This document shows, piece after piece, positions 23,801-37,500 of a DNA stretch of 64,000 nt. The notes beneath the pieces are model-generated. The model saw only the letters and a program-made list of their open reading frames with translations, did no database searches and had not been told where the DNA came from. Origin of the DNA: Rotaria macrura. Lineage: Eukaryota > Rotifera > Eurotatoria > Philodinida > Philodinidae. Numbering within the stretch: position 1 is the first letter of the stretch; each line of letters begins with the position of its first letter. Where the stretch lies: assembly GCA_900239685.1 (NCBI GenBank), contig OENT01000088.1, positions 1-64,000 on the forward strand. Direction: 5' to 3'. Position numbers and translations under genes: made by a program.

Positions 23801-26800
23801 TTGAGCCAAAATTATAATACTATGTTCTTTGTACGTTTAAGAAAAGAACACTTGGGATGAAAAATAAATGTCTTCTTTTTTCATTTCACAAAAAGAATAA
23901 AATTTTGATCACTTCTCCTTCTGTTCTTGATCACTCTATGCATAAGAAATTTGCTTTTCTCAACAACTGAGAAGGCAAAATCGGAATATTTAATCGTGCA
24001 TGAAACATTCATATCTGAGTGTTTACACAGATTGAAGTAAATCAGCAATACACTATGTTTAAACCTTGATATCACAAGATCCTGGGGACAAGTTGATAAT
24101 AATTGCTGTTTGTCTCGTCTTTCCACATCACAGATAGCATGCTGATTACATTTTAACATCAACTTGCTCATATGATTACTAAGAGATCAAGAATTCTATC
24201 TCACCCTAATCTTTTGTCCACAGTTGTAAGTCGCAAAAGTTTTAGGAAAGATATCGAACTGATGAACATGTTGCTAGACGATGTCCTATGCTGTAAGTTA
24301 GTTGACATAGGAAATTCATTACTTACCAACGCCAACAGCTAATACAAGAAATGGAATAACTTCAAATATAATTAATGTTGTAGGAATTTTCATATAAGAA
24401 AAAATGCCAACACTAGCCCATACACTGAGAGAAACAAGAGCAACACCAGCAATACCCAATGAAACTTTCATGTCAACGAAAAGATATCGAATACTTCTTA
24501 TTCGACCCAATGCAAGAGCAATGTATAAAAACATAATTAAATATGATATAAGTACAGTTTTAATATCAGACTTTGATTCACGTTCTATTTCATCTTCAAT
24601 TGACCTTTCAGCACGATATTTAACATCAAACCATTTTGATCGATACGTTTTCATATATTCTAGAAAATGTTTTTCCCATAGAAGTGTATTTTCAAGTTGT
24701 TTATTTTCGGTTTTTTCAGTTTTACGCGGATTATTTATTGTTATTGTTATTATAAGTGCTTGTGCCTTTGCATAATCGGGTACACCATCATGTGATGGGA
24801 AAGCACCAAGTACCATGTAAGGATCAATAGGACCACCAAATTTACCCATGCATGTACGATGAAATGATTTGGTCTCTTGTGTCAATGGTGCAAGTATACA
24901 TTCAAGATACTGCGATGGATATAAACGTTCTTTTAAAAGAAATGTTAAATTATTTTGATGATATTGAAATAATGAGAATATAGCACAATTCTTATTATCA
25001 GGTTCAAGTGGTTTATAACATGTACTATTGAGATAAATAATTTGACCGGATTCGGTTGTTACATTAAAATTTTCCACAAATAATTGTAATTTTAATGCAT
25101 CAATAAGAAAATTTTTTTCAAATACAGGTCCAAACGTATATTTTTCTTCAGCTTCCAATGGAGTCTTATAGAGAAGACTGACGTTTCTTTTATTTTTCGG
25201 CAAAATAATTAAGTGTGCTATGCGATAGAAAGGCCTAGGAAAAAACATTTTAATTTGTTTTCAATTCAAATATATTACATGTATATCAAACCGATGATAT
25301 TTACCCGAATTTTTCGTCAAAATATGCTTTTTCTTGACGCGCTCGCGAATTCGATGCTACCCAAAGATCGACTGGATCTGTAGTTACCGTATAGTAACGA
25401 CTACCAAAACATAAAAGAAATAAAATGAAAAACACAGGAATGATTGTATATCTTGGATTGCGAGCACAGAAATCACCAATTCTGAAATCAAGAAAAGAAG
25501 AAATTCTTATGGTTGTGTTTTTTTTTTAGATTACATAGAAAATTACAAATTCATACTTAGTAAATATGACATTTAAACTAGTGTCGATTTTCACGCCAAG
25601 ACGATCCAATAAACTGGCTTGTTTTTCAATAAATGATGCTTCTGAATCAGATTCATCTTTAACAACACTGGCCCCTTGAAGATTTATTTGTTCAGCTTCT
25701 ATTCCAATTGGTTTATCACTTGTTTCGTCTAACAATAAAAGACAACGTATTAAAATCATACTAGTCGTTCAATATAAAATCCTCTTACTTTCTACATGGT
25801 AACTTTTATTCTTCTTTTTCCAATCCCATACATACGTAAGTAGACACGAAAAGATAAATAGTATTACAAATATAATGTAGAGGATAATAGCAACAATCGT
25901 AAGAATATGAAGACTATAGATTTTTGCTTCAACTTTTTGGAAAAGTGTAGTTTTTTCTGAACTCGAAATTTTTACTTTTGTATGATTTATTTTCGGACAC
26001 ATTGCACTACAATCCATGCAAGTGCATTTTTGTCTTGATGCATGAGGTAAGATAACTGGTTGATCACAAGCAAACATTAGAGCTTTCGATGGTTGAAACT
26101 TTCGTTTTAGTTCTGGATCATAATATGTACCATTAACAAAGACGAAATCAATTTTAATCGGTGATTGAGCGTTTTTGATGCCAATATAATAAAATAATTT
26201 TTTAACGTCACATGCACGATTTAATGAGCCACATAACACATCAACTGCATATTGAAAATTAATACGAACACTCCTTTTCAAAACGAAAAATATGCACACA
26301 GTTAATCATCAAAACTACATTTTTCTTACCAGCATGAACCAATGAAATCGTTCGCTTGTTGTTCCGATATGAAGTATCGTATTTTAGTAATTACTTCTAC
26401 TGTTTCGACAGGTTTAGCCGTTACTTTCGAAACAGATTTTTCTTCGTCCTCCTCTTCTTCTGGATCAACATAATCAGCTAGTGCCCATTCGTTTCGTACG
26501 CCTTCATCATTACTATCTTGTGGGGAGTTCTCTTGATAATTAGGTTTTGTAATATTAGATGTCTGTAATGGCCATATAAACTGATCTTGTTCTGGATTGC
26601 AAGACATTTCACAAAAAATACGTAAGAAATTAAAATAGCACGATGGGCATCGACCAATTAAATTATCAACGATGTATTTGAATTTTTGTATCTCAGCTAA
26701 TTGTCTTCGATCACAACATAAGCTAGGTAAAACACCTAGAAAAAAAAAACCGATTGCTTCTCATCTCTATTGTAAACAGGTAAATGAAATAAGGAAAAGT

Positions 26801-27121
26801 AAATCGCTTTTCTTTTTCTCTTGTCACTATTGTAACTATTCAATCAAATGAGGAAGAACGAACCTTCACTGGTTGGAATATGTGGACACATTTCATTGAG
26901 AAGACCAATATCTTCTAATGGTAATGGTTTTGGTTCACCATCGCGATAAATTTGATTAAAACCATCACGTATGCCTTCATACCATATACATTTCGATGAA
27001 ATACATTTAAACTTAAACGAAAAATCAAAGAATTTATTTTAAAAAAAAGAAATTAAACTGAGAAAAGAATTGTACATACGTAAATAAAGATAGTGATCAA
27101 CGATAACAAGTTAGTTTGCAT
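20892..27121 (-). CDS. NPC1: NPC1 intracellular cholesterol transporter, thirteen exons
   Basis: NPC1 moves unesterified cholesterol out of late endosomes/lysosomes. Exons: 27080-27121, 26864-27011, 26330-26735, 25789-26273, 25557-25728, 25305-25481, 24327-25234, 22530-23309, 21889-22447, 21669-21821, 21293-21485, 21054-21216, 20892-20989 (4284 nt, 1427 aa; human 1278). A hydrophobic signal peptide ([14 protein letters not shown]) leads into the cysteine-rich sterol-binding domain ([35 protein letters not shown]). Next come [11 protein letters not shown], the first membrane segment, the middle lumenal domain, and the sterol-sensing domain ([40 protein letters not shown]). The C-terminal patched-like half has [26 protein letters not shown] and [13 protein letters not shown]. 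Oddities: an acidic insert EEEEDEE after DYVDP, and a tail ending QMSTSEVS without the LLNF lysosomal signal of human NPC1. The acceptor TTTTTCAG lies 4 nt before the ATG. Confidence 0.96.
22490..22512. repeat. (TA)n microsatellite in NPC1 intron
   Basis: About eleven TA units in the 82-base intron between exons 8 and 9 of NPC1. They occupy much of the intron between donor and branch region. Confidence 0.9.
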
Positions 27122-28516
27122 GATACTGAAAAATGAAAATTGCGGTTCATACAGTATATTAATTACCAGAATATTGTTTGTTCCTTTTTTTTTTTTATTC
27201 TTGCCTGAATCTCATATCTGGTTGTTAGTATCGTAGTGACGCGATTCGTTGAAAAACACACGTGTTTCGTGTTGTATATGTTTTGTCAATGATCAGTATT
27301 GAAATTATTTTATAAAACAATTAATAGAACTAGGAAGAAGTTTAATTTTAAAAATAGACGATTGCTATTGACCCGTTTATTACAAAGGAATGTATTTAAT
27401 TGAAGTTAGTCGTCAATACGTTGGAATGCTGGATAAATAAACATTAACACTAACTTACTGCGGGGTGGTGTGATATTTTGAGTTAAAGAAAGAAAAGAGC
27501 CTTCAATTCTTTTTTCTTTATTGATTCATTATGACCTCAGTTGATCAGCTGTGCCAACCACTATTTACTCATTCTATTTCTTCTCATTTCTCGATTCGGA
27601 TTCGAATAGCATTGTGCACCAATCATAATGAAAGTAGACATCGAACCATATATATATATATCTTTATTCCTCTTTCTTTCTTTTTTTTCTATTCATGAAG
27701 TCTCGTTTATTTTTCTGTTCTTCTTGATATCACGCGATTTTAGCGTTCTGTCTGTGTTCACCGTCTGACTTTCTCTTTTCCTTCTTCTTTTTCTATGCAG
27801 CCATGTCAACGTGGGAATCATGCCAATTTCTTGTTTTCATCATACGAAAAACAAATAGTTACCTTGTGTTCAAGTTAAAAAAAGTATGAATGTACTGTGC
27901 AGGTGACAGTCGCGCAAACAAAAGAAATTAAAGTGGATTACGAAACAATGGAATTCAAGAAGTAATAGCATGTTCTATATCGTATGAAATTATTGTTTTT
28001 TCCATCAACTTTTCGACTGTGACGCTTCTGGCCACATTGAAAAATTATTCAAGTTCTATTCGAGCATTTCAAGAATAGAACATAGCACAAAGATAATCAA
28101 ACATGGCCTTCGTCAAACGTAAGCAATCGTATGATGAATTAGAAAAATGAATCTTTTTCAAAGTTAATTATCATCAATTCATGTTGTTTTGGATTCTTTT
28201 CAAGAACTATTTAGATTTAAATCTATCTAAATAAGTTTTTCTTTTCAATACTTTCCATCGAAAATGTGCTGATTTTTTTCTATCATTAATAACATCAGCA
28301 AATATTGTCTCAACTATTGGCAATAAAATCATCAAATTATGTGAAATTGCAATCTGATGTTGATGTTTATTAGTACTTTTTTTTTGTATGCTCATCATCA
28401 TGATGGATGGATGTAAGCGCAATTTTTTTTTGTGATAGATAAAATAATTAGAACAACAGTAACAAGACAAAAAAAACGTATGATGAGACGTATCATATCT
28501 TTGGCTTTTTTCGTTT
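27122..28516. other. NPC1 upstream / eIF3L downstream interval
   Basis: Both neighbours are on the minus strand, so this holds the NPC1 promoter and the eIF3L 3' UTR. The one notable item is an exon-like open stretch at 28207-28353 (separate entry). There is a short TA run near 27648 and otherwise AT-rich sequence. Confidence 0.5.
28207..28353 (-). other. Candidate alternative last exon of eIF3L (or orphan exon)
   Basis: After a branch-like TACTAATAAAC and an acceptor ACATCAG, 49 codons stay open to a TAG. They read IAISHNLMILLPIVETIFAD then VINDRKKSAHFRWKVLKRKT and YLDRFKSK. The entry phase (0) equals that of the normal last exon of eIF3L, so the eIF3L exon ending KYEE could splice to either. 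I do not recognise the sequence as any family. It may be chance in AT-rich DNA. Confidence 0.3.
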
Positions 28517-31500
28517 TCATTTGTTACCACCGACGTGTGGTGTAAGGCCTTCACTGATCGTTCGTGTTAGCTAAAAGACAAAAAAAAACATGATGATTTA
28601 TTATGACAGTCATGGACATTAGTTTTGACGAGAAACGTTTGATGATTGTCTATGATTAGAAGTTAGAGTCCTTCGAGCAAAAAATAAGAAAAAAATTGAT
28701 CAGTTGCATTCAAAGCGAAACCGTATCAATTAATCAGAGACATTTTTAGCGAAAGGTAATTTAGATAGTTTGAAAAATTGTTTTCTAACTTCGCTGGCTT
28801 CCTATTTTTAATTTAAAGACATATCTTTACAGAGTCGTATCATTCATTTTGATTGTTAAAGAACACATCTGTCATTAATAATAGGATAGGTTTTTCATGA
28901 TTTCTCAGCTGATCAAATCAAATAAATAACTAACTCATAAAATTTTCATTAATTTTCTTTTTAAATTGATCTTTGTCAAAAAGTAAATAGTGTTTTGGTG
29001 ATCTTGTTTGTCATTTCTTTATTGCTGACTTTACGTCGACTATTAAATGATATATTTGAATTTCAACTTATCACATTTATGATATGTATAGAAGCAGAAA
29101 AATGCACTTCCTCTCTTTACTAGATGACCTAACGTATACTACTATAAAGGTATTCAACTGAACTTCGAATAGGAGAATAATTTTGTCAATAAGAAAAAAA
29201 ACCTACTTCTTCATATTTAATAATTTGTTTAACAAGATAATCGCTGTAACGTCGAGTTATTTTTGTATCAGCAATGTAGATGATATCCTAGCATGATAAT
29301 AGTAAAATTTCAATAATAATCATTTATCTATCGTTTATTTCTACTACTTTGTCGATATAAAAATCAATATCAGCTGATGATTGAAAGTCTTCTTCCGTTT
29401 TTTGTGTTGCATCATTACCATTTAATTTATGCTACAATTAAAAATAAAACAACATATTTATAAACAGATCTAATTAACATAAACCAACTTTAAATGTTAA
29501 CAACAATGGTTTGACTTCTTGCGATGTCTAAAATAAAACAAAAATAAATTTTATAAATATTCGAATAGACTATATCTTGTAAGGTACTTTTTCCATAAAT
29601 GTTGCTAATTTATCGATATTCATTGTTGTATATAGTTTTAAGTAACTAAGAAGTGAAAGAATAAACACATGACAATTGATTCGATGAAAGGTTTTCGTTT
29701 ACCTTCGCACATCGGGAATGTATGCTTGTTCTTGAAGTTCTTCAGTGAATACTTCGATTTGTCGATTGAATGGTTCCTGAAGAAGAAAATATTCGAATTA
29801 ATAATGGTATTCTGTATTCTTCTTACGGCCCATTGTGAATCATTGCGTTGCTCGAAGATTGTTGGTGCGGGACTTATAAATTTCGGGCAAGCTAAATAAC
29901 CAATCATACAATAGAACGATCGAAAAGAATTCTTGATGAACGAAGAAACAAAATATAAAAATTAACCAGATTAAAATATTACTTATGAATACTACAAGGA
30001 TTAGCAATATTCTTAGTGCAATTAATAATTTGTCAGTACATTCAAAATAAACTTCTCTTTGTTATGAAATATGCACTTACCGGTTGATTGAACATGCAAA
30101 GTATATTTAATTTTGTTTCTTATCGTGAAGCTCAGAAAAACAATGATCGACCTTCAATTCTTAATCCTTTGATTTTTATCCAACAAAATAGTGCGGTTGA
30201 TCACTATTGAACTTTGTTATTCTCTCGTGAGGATTTCGTATTTTTTATCAAGTTGAATGAACGTTCGAATTACTTGCATGTGTGTTCTAACATAATGAAC
30301 TTTAACAGATTGATTTCTACAATGCATGGATCAATCAGAATAGACAAAATACTGTTACGTGTATGTAAATTAGCCAGCTGACTACTATAATGATGAAAGT
30401 GCAACAGTTCTGAATTAATTTTCCTTTCGATATAGCACTATGATAGAATGTTGTAGAGATTGCTTTATGTTTCCCGTCAGACAGAATAATTCGTTGGCAA
30501 TGGTGATCATGGATTCTTTTATCCATCTGTATATGTATATATTTGTTTGATCTTTTTAACTTTATCAATTAGTACTTGTTCATGTACTCAGTATTTTCAG
30601 TTTTTCTTTTTAAAAGAAATCTTAAGTCTTTCATATAAAACTTGTAGATAATGATCTACTATACAAGAAAAGTGATGGCATGCATTACAATTAAAAGGTT
30701 TTGTTTAATACATTTGAGATTTGCAACGTTCAACAATAGTGTTACATTAATACCACACATACCATTTGTATTGCATTATTAATAGAATCTCTTTTATCAA
30801 AGAGATTTATCAAGTTTTCTTTTCAATGCAATATTTATTGCTGCTAGTAACGACACACCCAGGCACACTCCTCAAAACCATTTCGCTATATGTTTTTAAT
30901 CGAGAGTGATGAAAAAGTCTGAGATCAGAAAGCAATCATACAGTCGGTTGTTTTTCTTGTATTGGTAAACATGTAGAGAGGTTCACAACTTACAACACAG
31001 AACAACCAGTGAATAAGAAGCATAAAGACAAACATAATTTCATATGATGAAAAATTTTTTTTAAAGCCGTTTTTTTTTATGGCTTGCCTAGACTTTCAGA
31101 AACATTCTTAATTCAATGTTTTCATTCGTTGTTTGTTTTAATAAAAATTTCTGTTGCTAACTAAGATATTGAATTTTTCATGTTCCTATGTTAAAAGCAA
31201 AATCACCATTCAATATCTACACTATTCACTAATGAGCATTCTTCGTGACAGTTCATATATATATAATAATATATATTGCACGACAGATGAAATTTGAACT
31301 CTTAAAAATAGTTTAAGCATATAAGAGAAAAACAATTGCACTTTTGCAAAGGTCAAACTCTAAAATATTGCTCATAGGTTGATATTTTCAGCGCTATTTA
31401 ACTAGTATTCAATAGATTTCGATAAGGAAATAATGATTAGAATTTAAAGGATTATGAAAAAATGAATCAGATTCTTACATTCAGTGAGTCTAATCGTATC

Positions 31501-34500
31501 TCAAATATTTACATGAAGATTTGTATAGTCGGAAATACCACTCGTGACTTCTTTCGATGGAAAAACTAGTAATGAATTTGATGAAAACATTGTTCATAGT
31601 ATTTACTCATTGACACATGAAATTTTTATTGTCCCTCGACAAGTTCAGAACTTGATTGTTACTAAGAAAATCACTTTTTTCGGGGAATCATCTTTTGAAT
31701 CAATCCCAATGGAATCTATTTGCGAAATATGCAAAGTAAATATAGATAAGTTCAATACGTTTACAATGTCAAGTTCTACAGTCGTATAGAGATTCTTTCT
31801 CAAATCATCTGTTCATTTCTTTTTTATCGTAATCTACGAAGTATAGATACATCAGAATCAACATCTTATTTTGAAAACATTAGTCCAGCCATTTATTTGT
31901 TTGATAGTCTGTTGTATCTTCGATACTCTAAGACCATCCTTCTCAATGTTTTCAAAGTACCATCGAACGCAATGATTATATCAATTCAATAGATAAAAAT
32001 AAATATTGATTATCATTAACAGTCTGATTTTACATAGACATGACAAGAATTTCATCTATTTCATTGTACAACGTAGCATAAATTTCTATACACTATAACC
32101 AACTGTTTTGATACTTAATTCAATTAATTGACACAGAAGAAATAATATTTCTCGAGAGTATTCATTTCAATAGCTATTGGCAAGATTATTTCTCTTTTTA
32201 AAAGAAAAGTTATTCTTTTTTTTGCAAAAATTGAATCTTTACACCGAAAAAAAACAAAAGCATATTCATAAATTTTCTACATGAAATCACATACACTGCA
32301 AAAAGTTAAAAAGGTACTATTACGTTTGCAACTGTGTTTATCATTATTCAATCTAGTAATACAAAAATAGTGCTAAAGCTAGCCAATAAAAATATCGGTG
32401 GAAATGTTTTATTTCAAGAAACTTTTGTCATATTTGATTGATATTGTATACTCATGGGATTTAACGCATAGAATAAAATGCTTAATTGAACGATACGAAA
32501 GAATATTGTTTTGCTAATTTTCTATGTTCACTGATGATCATGTCGTAGTTAAGAAGAAAATATTCATTGACGTCATGAAACTAAAGAACTCGTTTCAATA
32601 ACTCAATCAGTCACTATCTATACATGACCTTGAAAAGACAATCAATCAAACGATATCTTTATACTCCGTTTCATCTCAATACACTTTTAACAATGAGAAC
32701 CAAATTCGTAGGATATCATGCGTATCGTGATATTTGTTTTTGTCTTCATTTTATTCATACAAGAAACAATTCACTTACCATATGCAAAGCTATCTCGAAA
32801 GGGTAATTTTCCATCAGGTCTAAAACACAAAATGAATATTGAACATTGACAAGACAAAAACAAATAGCTTGACATACGCAGCCCAAAGTAATGGTTTTGG
32901 TAATTTATGAAGAAATTTTTCTCTTAAATCTATATAAATTGCTTCATCAATTCGCATAGGATTTAATGTCAAACAGATCGCAAGTAATGTCATCATTTGA
33001 TCAGCTGTTTTATTCACCTATTGATTGATGTGTTCGTATATATAACAAAAACAACATAGTATCTTACTGCATCATTTTGAAATGTTTGAGCAACCATAAT
33101 CGGTTTACTACGTTGAATATAAAGTAACGTATCAACAAAAACTCTTATAGCATCTTCATAATTTCTCATCATTGTATAACAAAAACCGGCATGATAATTT
33201 GTTGCAACAATACAATGAAATACTTGACACACATCATTCTAACATACGGAAATAAAACAAAACAACATTGTTTACATTCTCTACAGCTAAGTTTAAAATT
33301 TACTTGTTTAGTAACATCTAAATCAATACATTCAATTGTTTTCAATGCCATATAGTAATCGCTTGTTAATGTATGTAATTTTAATAAACCGATTAAACTG
33401 AAATAACCAAACATTTTATATAGATTGGTTTGACAAAATAAATCACCACCAGGTTTGAATGTAACTGAAAATAAAAAAATCAGAGAAGAATTGATTTGCT
33501 TTTTGCCTACCTCCTTTTCTTGCTGCTTCCAATTGTTCAACAATCCGTGATTTATCGACAAGACTATGCATAACATTAAGTACAGCATGAACATTCCAAA
33601 TTTTTATATTTCGTTTCAATTGTTCGATATCATCGTCGGATCGTTTTGCTAATTTCGTACGAAAATTACAAAACGATTGAAATTGATAGATGAATTCTTC
33701 GATGATATCCCATAGCCATTGATCTGGTAATTCGATTTTTAATGGTTGTTCTTTTGCCAAAACCAAATTGAACAGATCAATATAATTCATATAAGATTCT
33801 TGTCGTTCTTCTAATGAAACACCACCCTAACGATGAAAATATTCTATGGAAATAAACATTGATAAAAATGTTCTAATCTCTACCGGTTTCGATGCATAAA
33901 TATGTCGAAAATACATTTCTTTGTATAAAGTTAGAAATAGTGGATCATCTAAATAGAAATAATTAAATATTAAGTCAATACATCTATGGAAATAATGTTA
34001 ATTACTCGACTTTTACACCCGTTAAACAAGAGTTTAGAAAACGTTTTCAGACATCAAATTAGTAGCAGAATAGTTACTATGAACTACATCAGGTAGATTT
34101 TAGATTCGTCTATTGCAGGTTTAATTTATTACATCATCTTGTCTTGTACGATATTCTTGTTAAACTTAGATGAGTCAATTTCTATCAAGCATTCAATGTA
34201 TCCTAACTCCGACTCACTGAGTAGAGACCGAATTAATTATTCAACTGGATATTAGAGAAATTTATGAATTATCTAGATAGTTATGAAACAGAGTTCTCGA
34301 TGAGCCGTCAATAAACCGAAAACCTTTCAATAATTAGTGTGTGACAAGATGAATTGAAACATTTTTTCGATGAGATTCTATGAGACAATTGCTGTAATTT
34401 ATTGTTGAAGCTATATTTTTTCACATAAGCAGGTTCTTTTCCGAAAGTTTTTCGTAGATGTTGCTAAATATGTACGGAAGATTTTTGAAAAAGAGTTGTA

Positions 34501-37500
34501 GTTGCTAAAAGAAAATATCTACGTCAAACAATACAACTCCGATGAAGAATTACAGTAATTATCTGGTAGAAAGAAACATATTTTCAATTTATCTTGTTTC
34601 ACGCTAATTATTGAAAGACGTTGGACCCATGTCAGCTCATCGACACTTCTGTTATGAGAGCAGTCTTGAAGTCGATTCATTCCGAGTATCGTTCATTTCA
34701 TTGTTCTACAAATTTTGACGCCCTTTATTTTTGCGTCCGTTCCCTTTATTATTTTTAGATCTAATATAACTAACATATCAAGCCTTTGTTTTGATTTATT
34801 ACCACTTTTCGGTTGTACGAATCAAGAAAAATTGACATTCATTAATATTTTAACTCTAATATTAGGATTCGATATATATCCATCTCCAAATCAATTCAAT
34901 ACCATAAACTATTTGAAATCAGCTGTCGTTTGAATGCAACATCTACAACATATCATTCTTATTCAAGTCTGAATATTAGTCGACATCGATTTCTCTATAG
35001 TCGAAGATGCAAATTAAGGAAGGAAAACAGTATTCTAATTCAGATATCCGCGAGTCAATCAAAAAAGCGACTCGTCACCGCCTCGTCGTACTGGCGAGTT
35101 GCTCATAGCTGCCTCGCCTCGCCTAGAGTTTATAACAAAATTGTTATTTTCAGGCAGTTTTTCAATCACCCATAACAACCACCATGTTTCTATTTTATAC
35201 AATCAAATAGAGAACATTTTATACATTTAAATAAGCTCAAAGAACACAAATATTAACCAGAATCAAATAAATAAAGATCATTCATATTTTTATTGAGTGC
35301 ATAAACAATGCTCTAAGAAACGAAATCAGTGCAATAGTTGGACTAGATTCAATAATTAAATGTACGTGCATCCAGAGTAGCGGAGGGAAGTTACCGTTAC
35401 CTGGTAACGTAACGGCTACGGAAAAGTTACCGCATCACTGGTTACTTTTTCCGTTACTAGTTACTTTTTCCTAGTAACTTCTTGAAACATCGAATTATGA
35501 CTTTCTCTAGTGGAATAATGGGAAAAAAATCATTTTTGAATTTTGGAGTTACCAGTTATCGAGTAACTCCTATCTTTATTAAGTGGTGTTTTGACAAAAT
35601 TTGATCAAAGCAAGTGATAATTCGATGTTTTAAGAAGTTACTAGGAAAAGGTAACTGGTAACGTAACGGGTCGGTAACGACAACTTCCCACCCCTAATCC
35701 AGAGTGTGCTAAAAGCCATCTAGGAAAAAGAAAACTGCATAGCTGCACAGGATTATAATCAAATGAATTACTTTTGGTCCCGATGGTAGAGTATAGTTCA
35801 AAGTTTTTATTCGTCAGTAAACGATTTAATAACATCACTTAGAATTATTATCACTTATTTAAAAGAGAAAAATTCGAATTTCTATGCAAAAGATAAACAA
35901 TAAATTTGGAGTTTCTATAATTTGATACGAAGTCCTCTGTTGTTAAATTTTCAAAATTATTTAATGCTTTATTTGAATGCTTGAGCTTTCTCTATTGTAT
36001 CTAGCTTTGCAAAATCCTCTCAATTTGTTTTGCATGGAAAAGATCTGAAAACACCAGGGACGTTAGTTAAAGTACTCCTCTGGACAGTAAACAAAATAGC
36101 AACGCTATTCGATAACTTACTAACAAATTATGTTTTTAGAGTTCTCTTTTGCTGATCATTTTGGGTAACAGATGTTCTATGTTCATCAAGATGAGGTGTT
36201 ACCCGAGTCAAAATACTAGAAAACGGAAATTAGTGTTGGTCAAAGCACAGGACATTTTCCAGTACTTTGACTCTGATACCGTCAGTTCTTGATGACATTA
36301 GAACAATTTCTGAACGAAAATAATCAGTATGACAATCTCTACAAAATGGAATTTGCGAATAAACTTTAGGGTACGTTTATATTTTTTGTGGTTGATGACT
36401 GATAGAAGTGTGTTGAAAAAAGATCAAACTCCGTGTTCAAGGAAATGATGCTTCTGTTTTTAGTTGATTGTTGAAACACTCTACACACTAATTTATTATC
36501 TCGATTCGATAAACTTCCCCATAAATCAAAACGCTTAGAAATAATTTCATAAAACCGAAAGATATCCTTAAAAATTTCCCATTTATTCATCAAAAATAAC
36601 ATTCTAAGTATAGACGAGTCGCCTCGGTGATTTACAAAGTCAACTCGTGCTCACCGCAGTGCAGAAAATCCAGACTCGTCTCGCCTCATGGTGGTGCAAG
36701 GCGAGTAAACTCGGCGAGTTTCGGATCTCTGTTCTAATTCATCAAGGGATTGATAGACCAAGATGCTTGATACGTGATTGCTATTTGATCTATGTGTTCG
36801 AAGTCTTTTTTTCCTGTCACTTTCTCATATCATTCTAGTATTATTTGGAACTGTTGTCTTTTGTTTATGCGAGTTAAGATTGATGTTTCACTACTAGTAA
36901 TCTTATATTGAATCAACATACTCCTTTTTATTGAATTCAATCAATTTTCTACTTTCACAAAGATACATGATTGAAGATTTTAATCATGTCGTAAGACCAA
37001 ACAAGAGTCAAACGCAGATTACTCTATAATCAAGAATTAACTAATCGAAAATTATCATAATTACATGTCATTTTTGAATCTGTCTAATGAGTGGTATTTC
37101 TCATATCATTCGATCGATTCATTAATGAAATTTCATACGGATGTGTCAAGTCTACTTTTCGAATTCTAACATATTTTCTTGTAGAAATTGTACCGATAAG
37201 TAAATTGAATCTACAAACCTCCAGCATGTTCACGTAAAGCTTCCGCTGATGGCCATTCGGCGTTGTAGTTTTGCATCATGGTCGCATAACTAAATACAAT
37301 CAGAAACAGTTTATTATTGTGTTAATAGAACTTCGACTTTCCTTACTTGTTATTATAATAATGTTGAACAAGTGAGACAGGTCCATCATGAATAGCACGA
37401 CGAAATTCTGCAAAATGATCAATAATTTCCCGTCGGCTAATACTTGGAACTCCACCACCATACGATCCTCCAAAGTAGTGATCCATTTCTATTTAATTTA

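Noticed and set aside
23881..24171. 96-codon minus-strand frame in NPC1 intron 7
   Set aside because: It lies inside the intron between two exons that join perfectly (GVGV-DNIFIL); no matching extra NPC1 sequence is needed there.
24404..24775. 123-codon plus-strand frame
   Set aside because: It is the antisense shadow of NPC1 exon 7 (24327-25234).
29638..29907. 89-codon minus-strand frame starting MIGYLACPKFISPAP as a gene
   Set aside because: Only its first part and two further short segments are coding; they are separate eIF3L exons (29827-29891, 29703-29776, 29588-29645) read through introns.
36366..36602. 78-codon frame inside the outer hAT-like element as a transposase remnant
   Set aside because: No hAT dimerisation or RNase H-like motifs could be seen.
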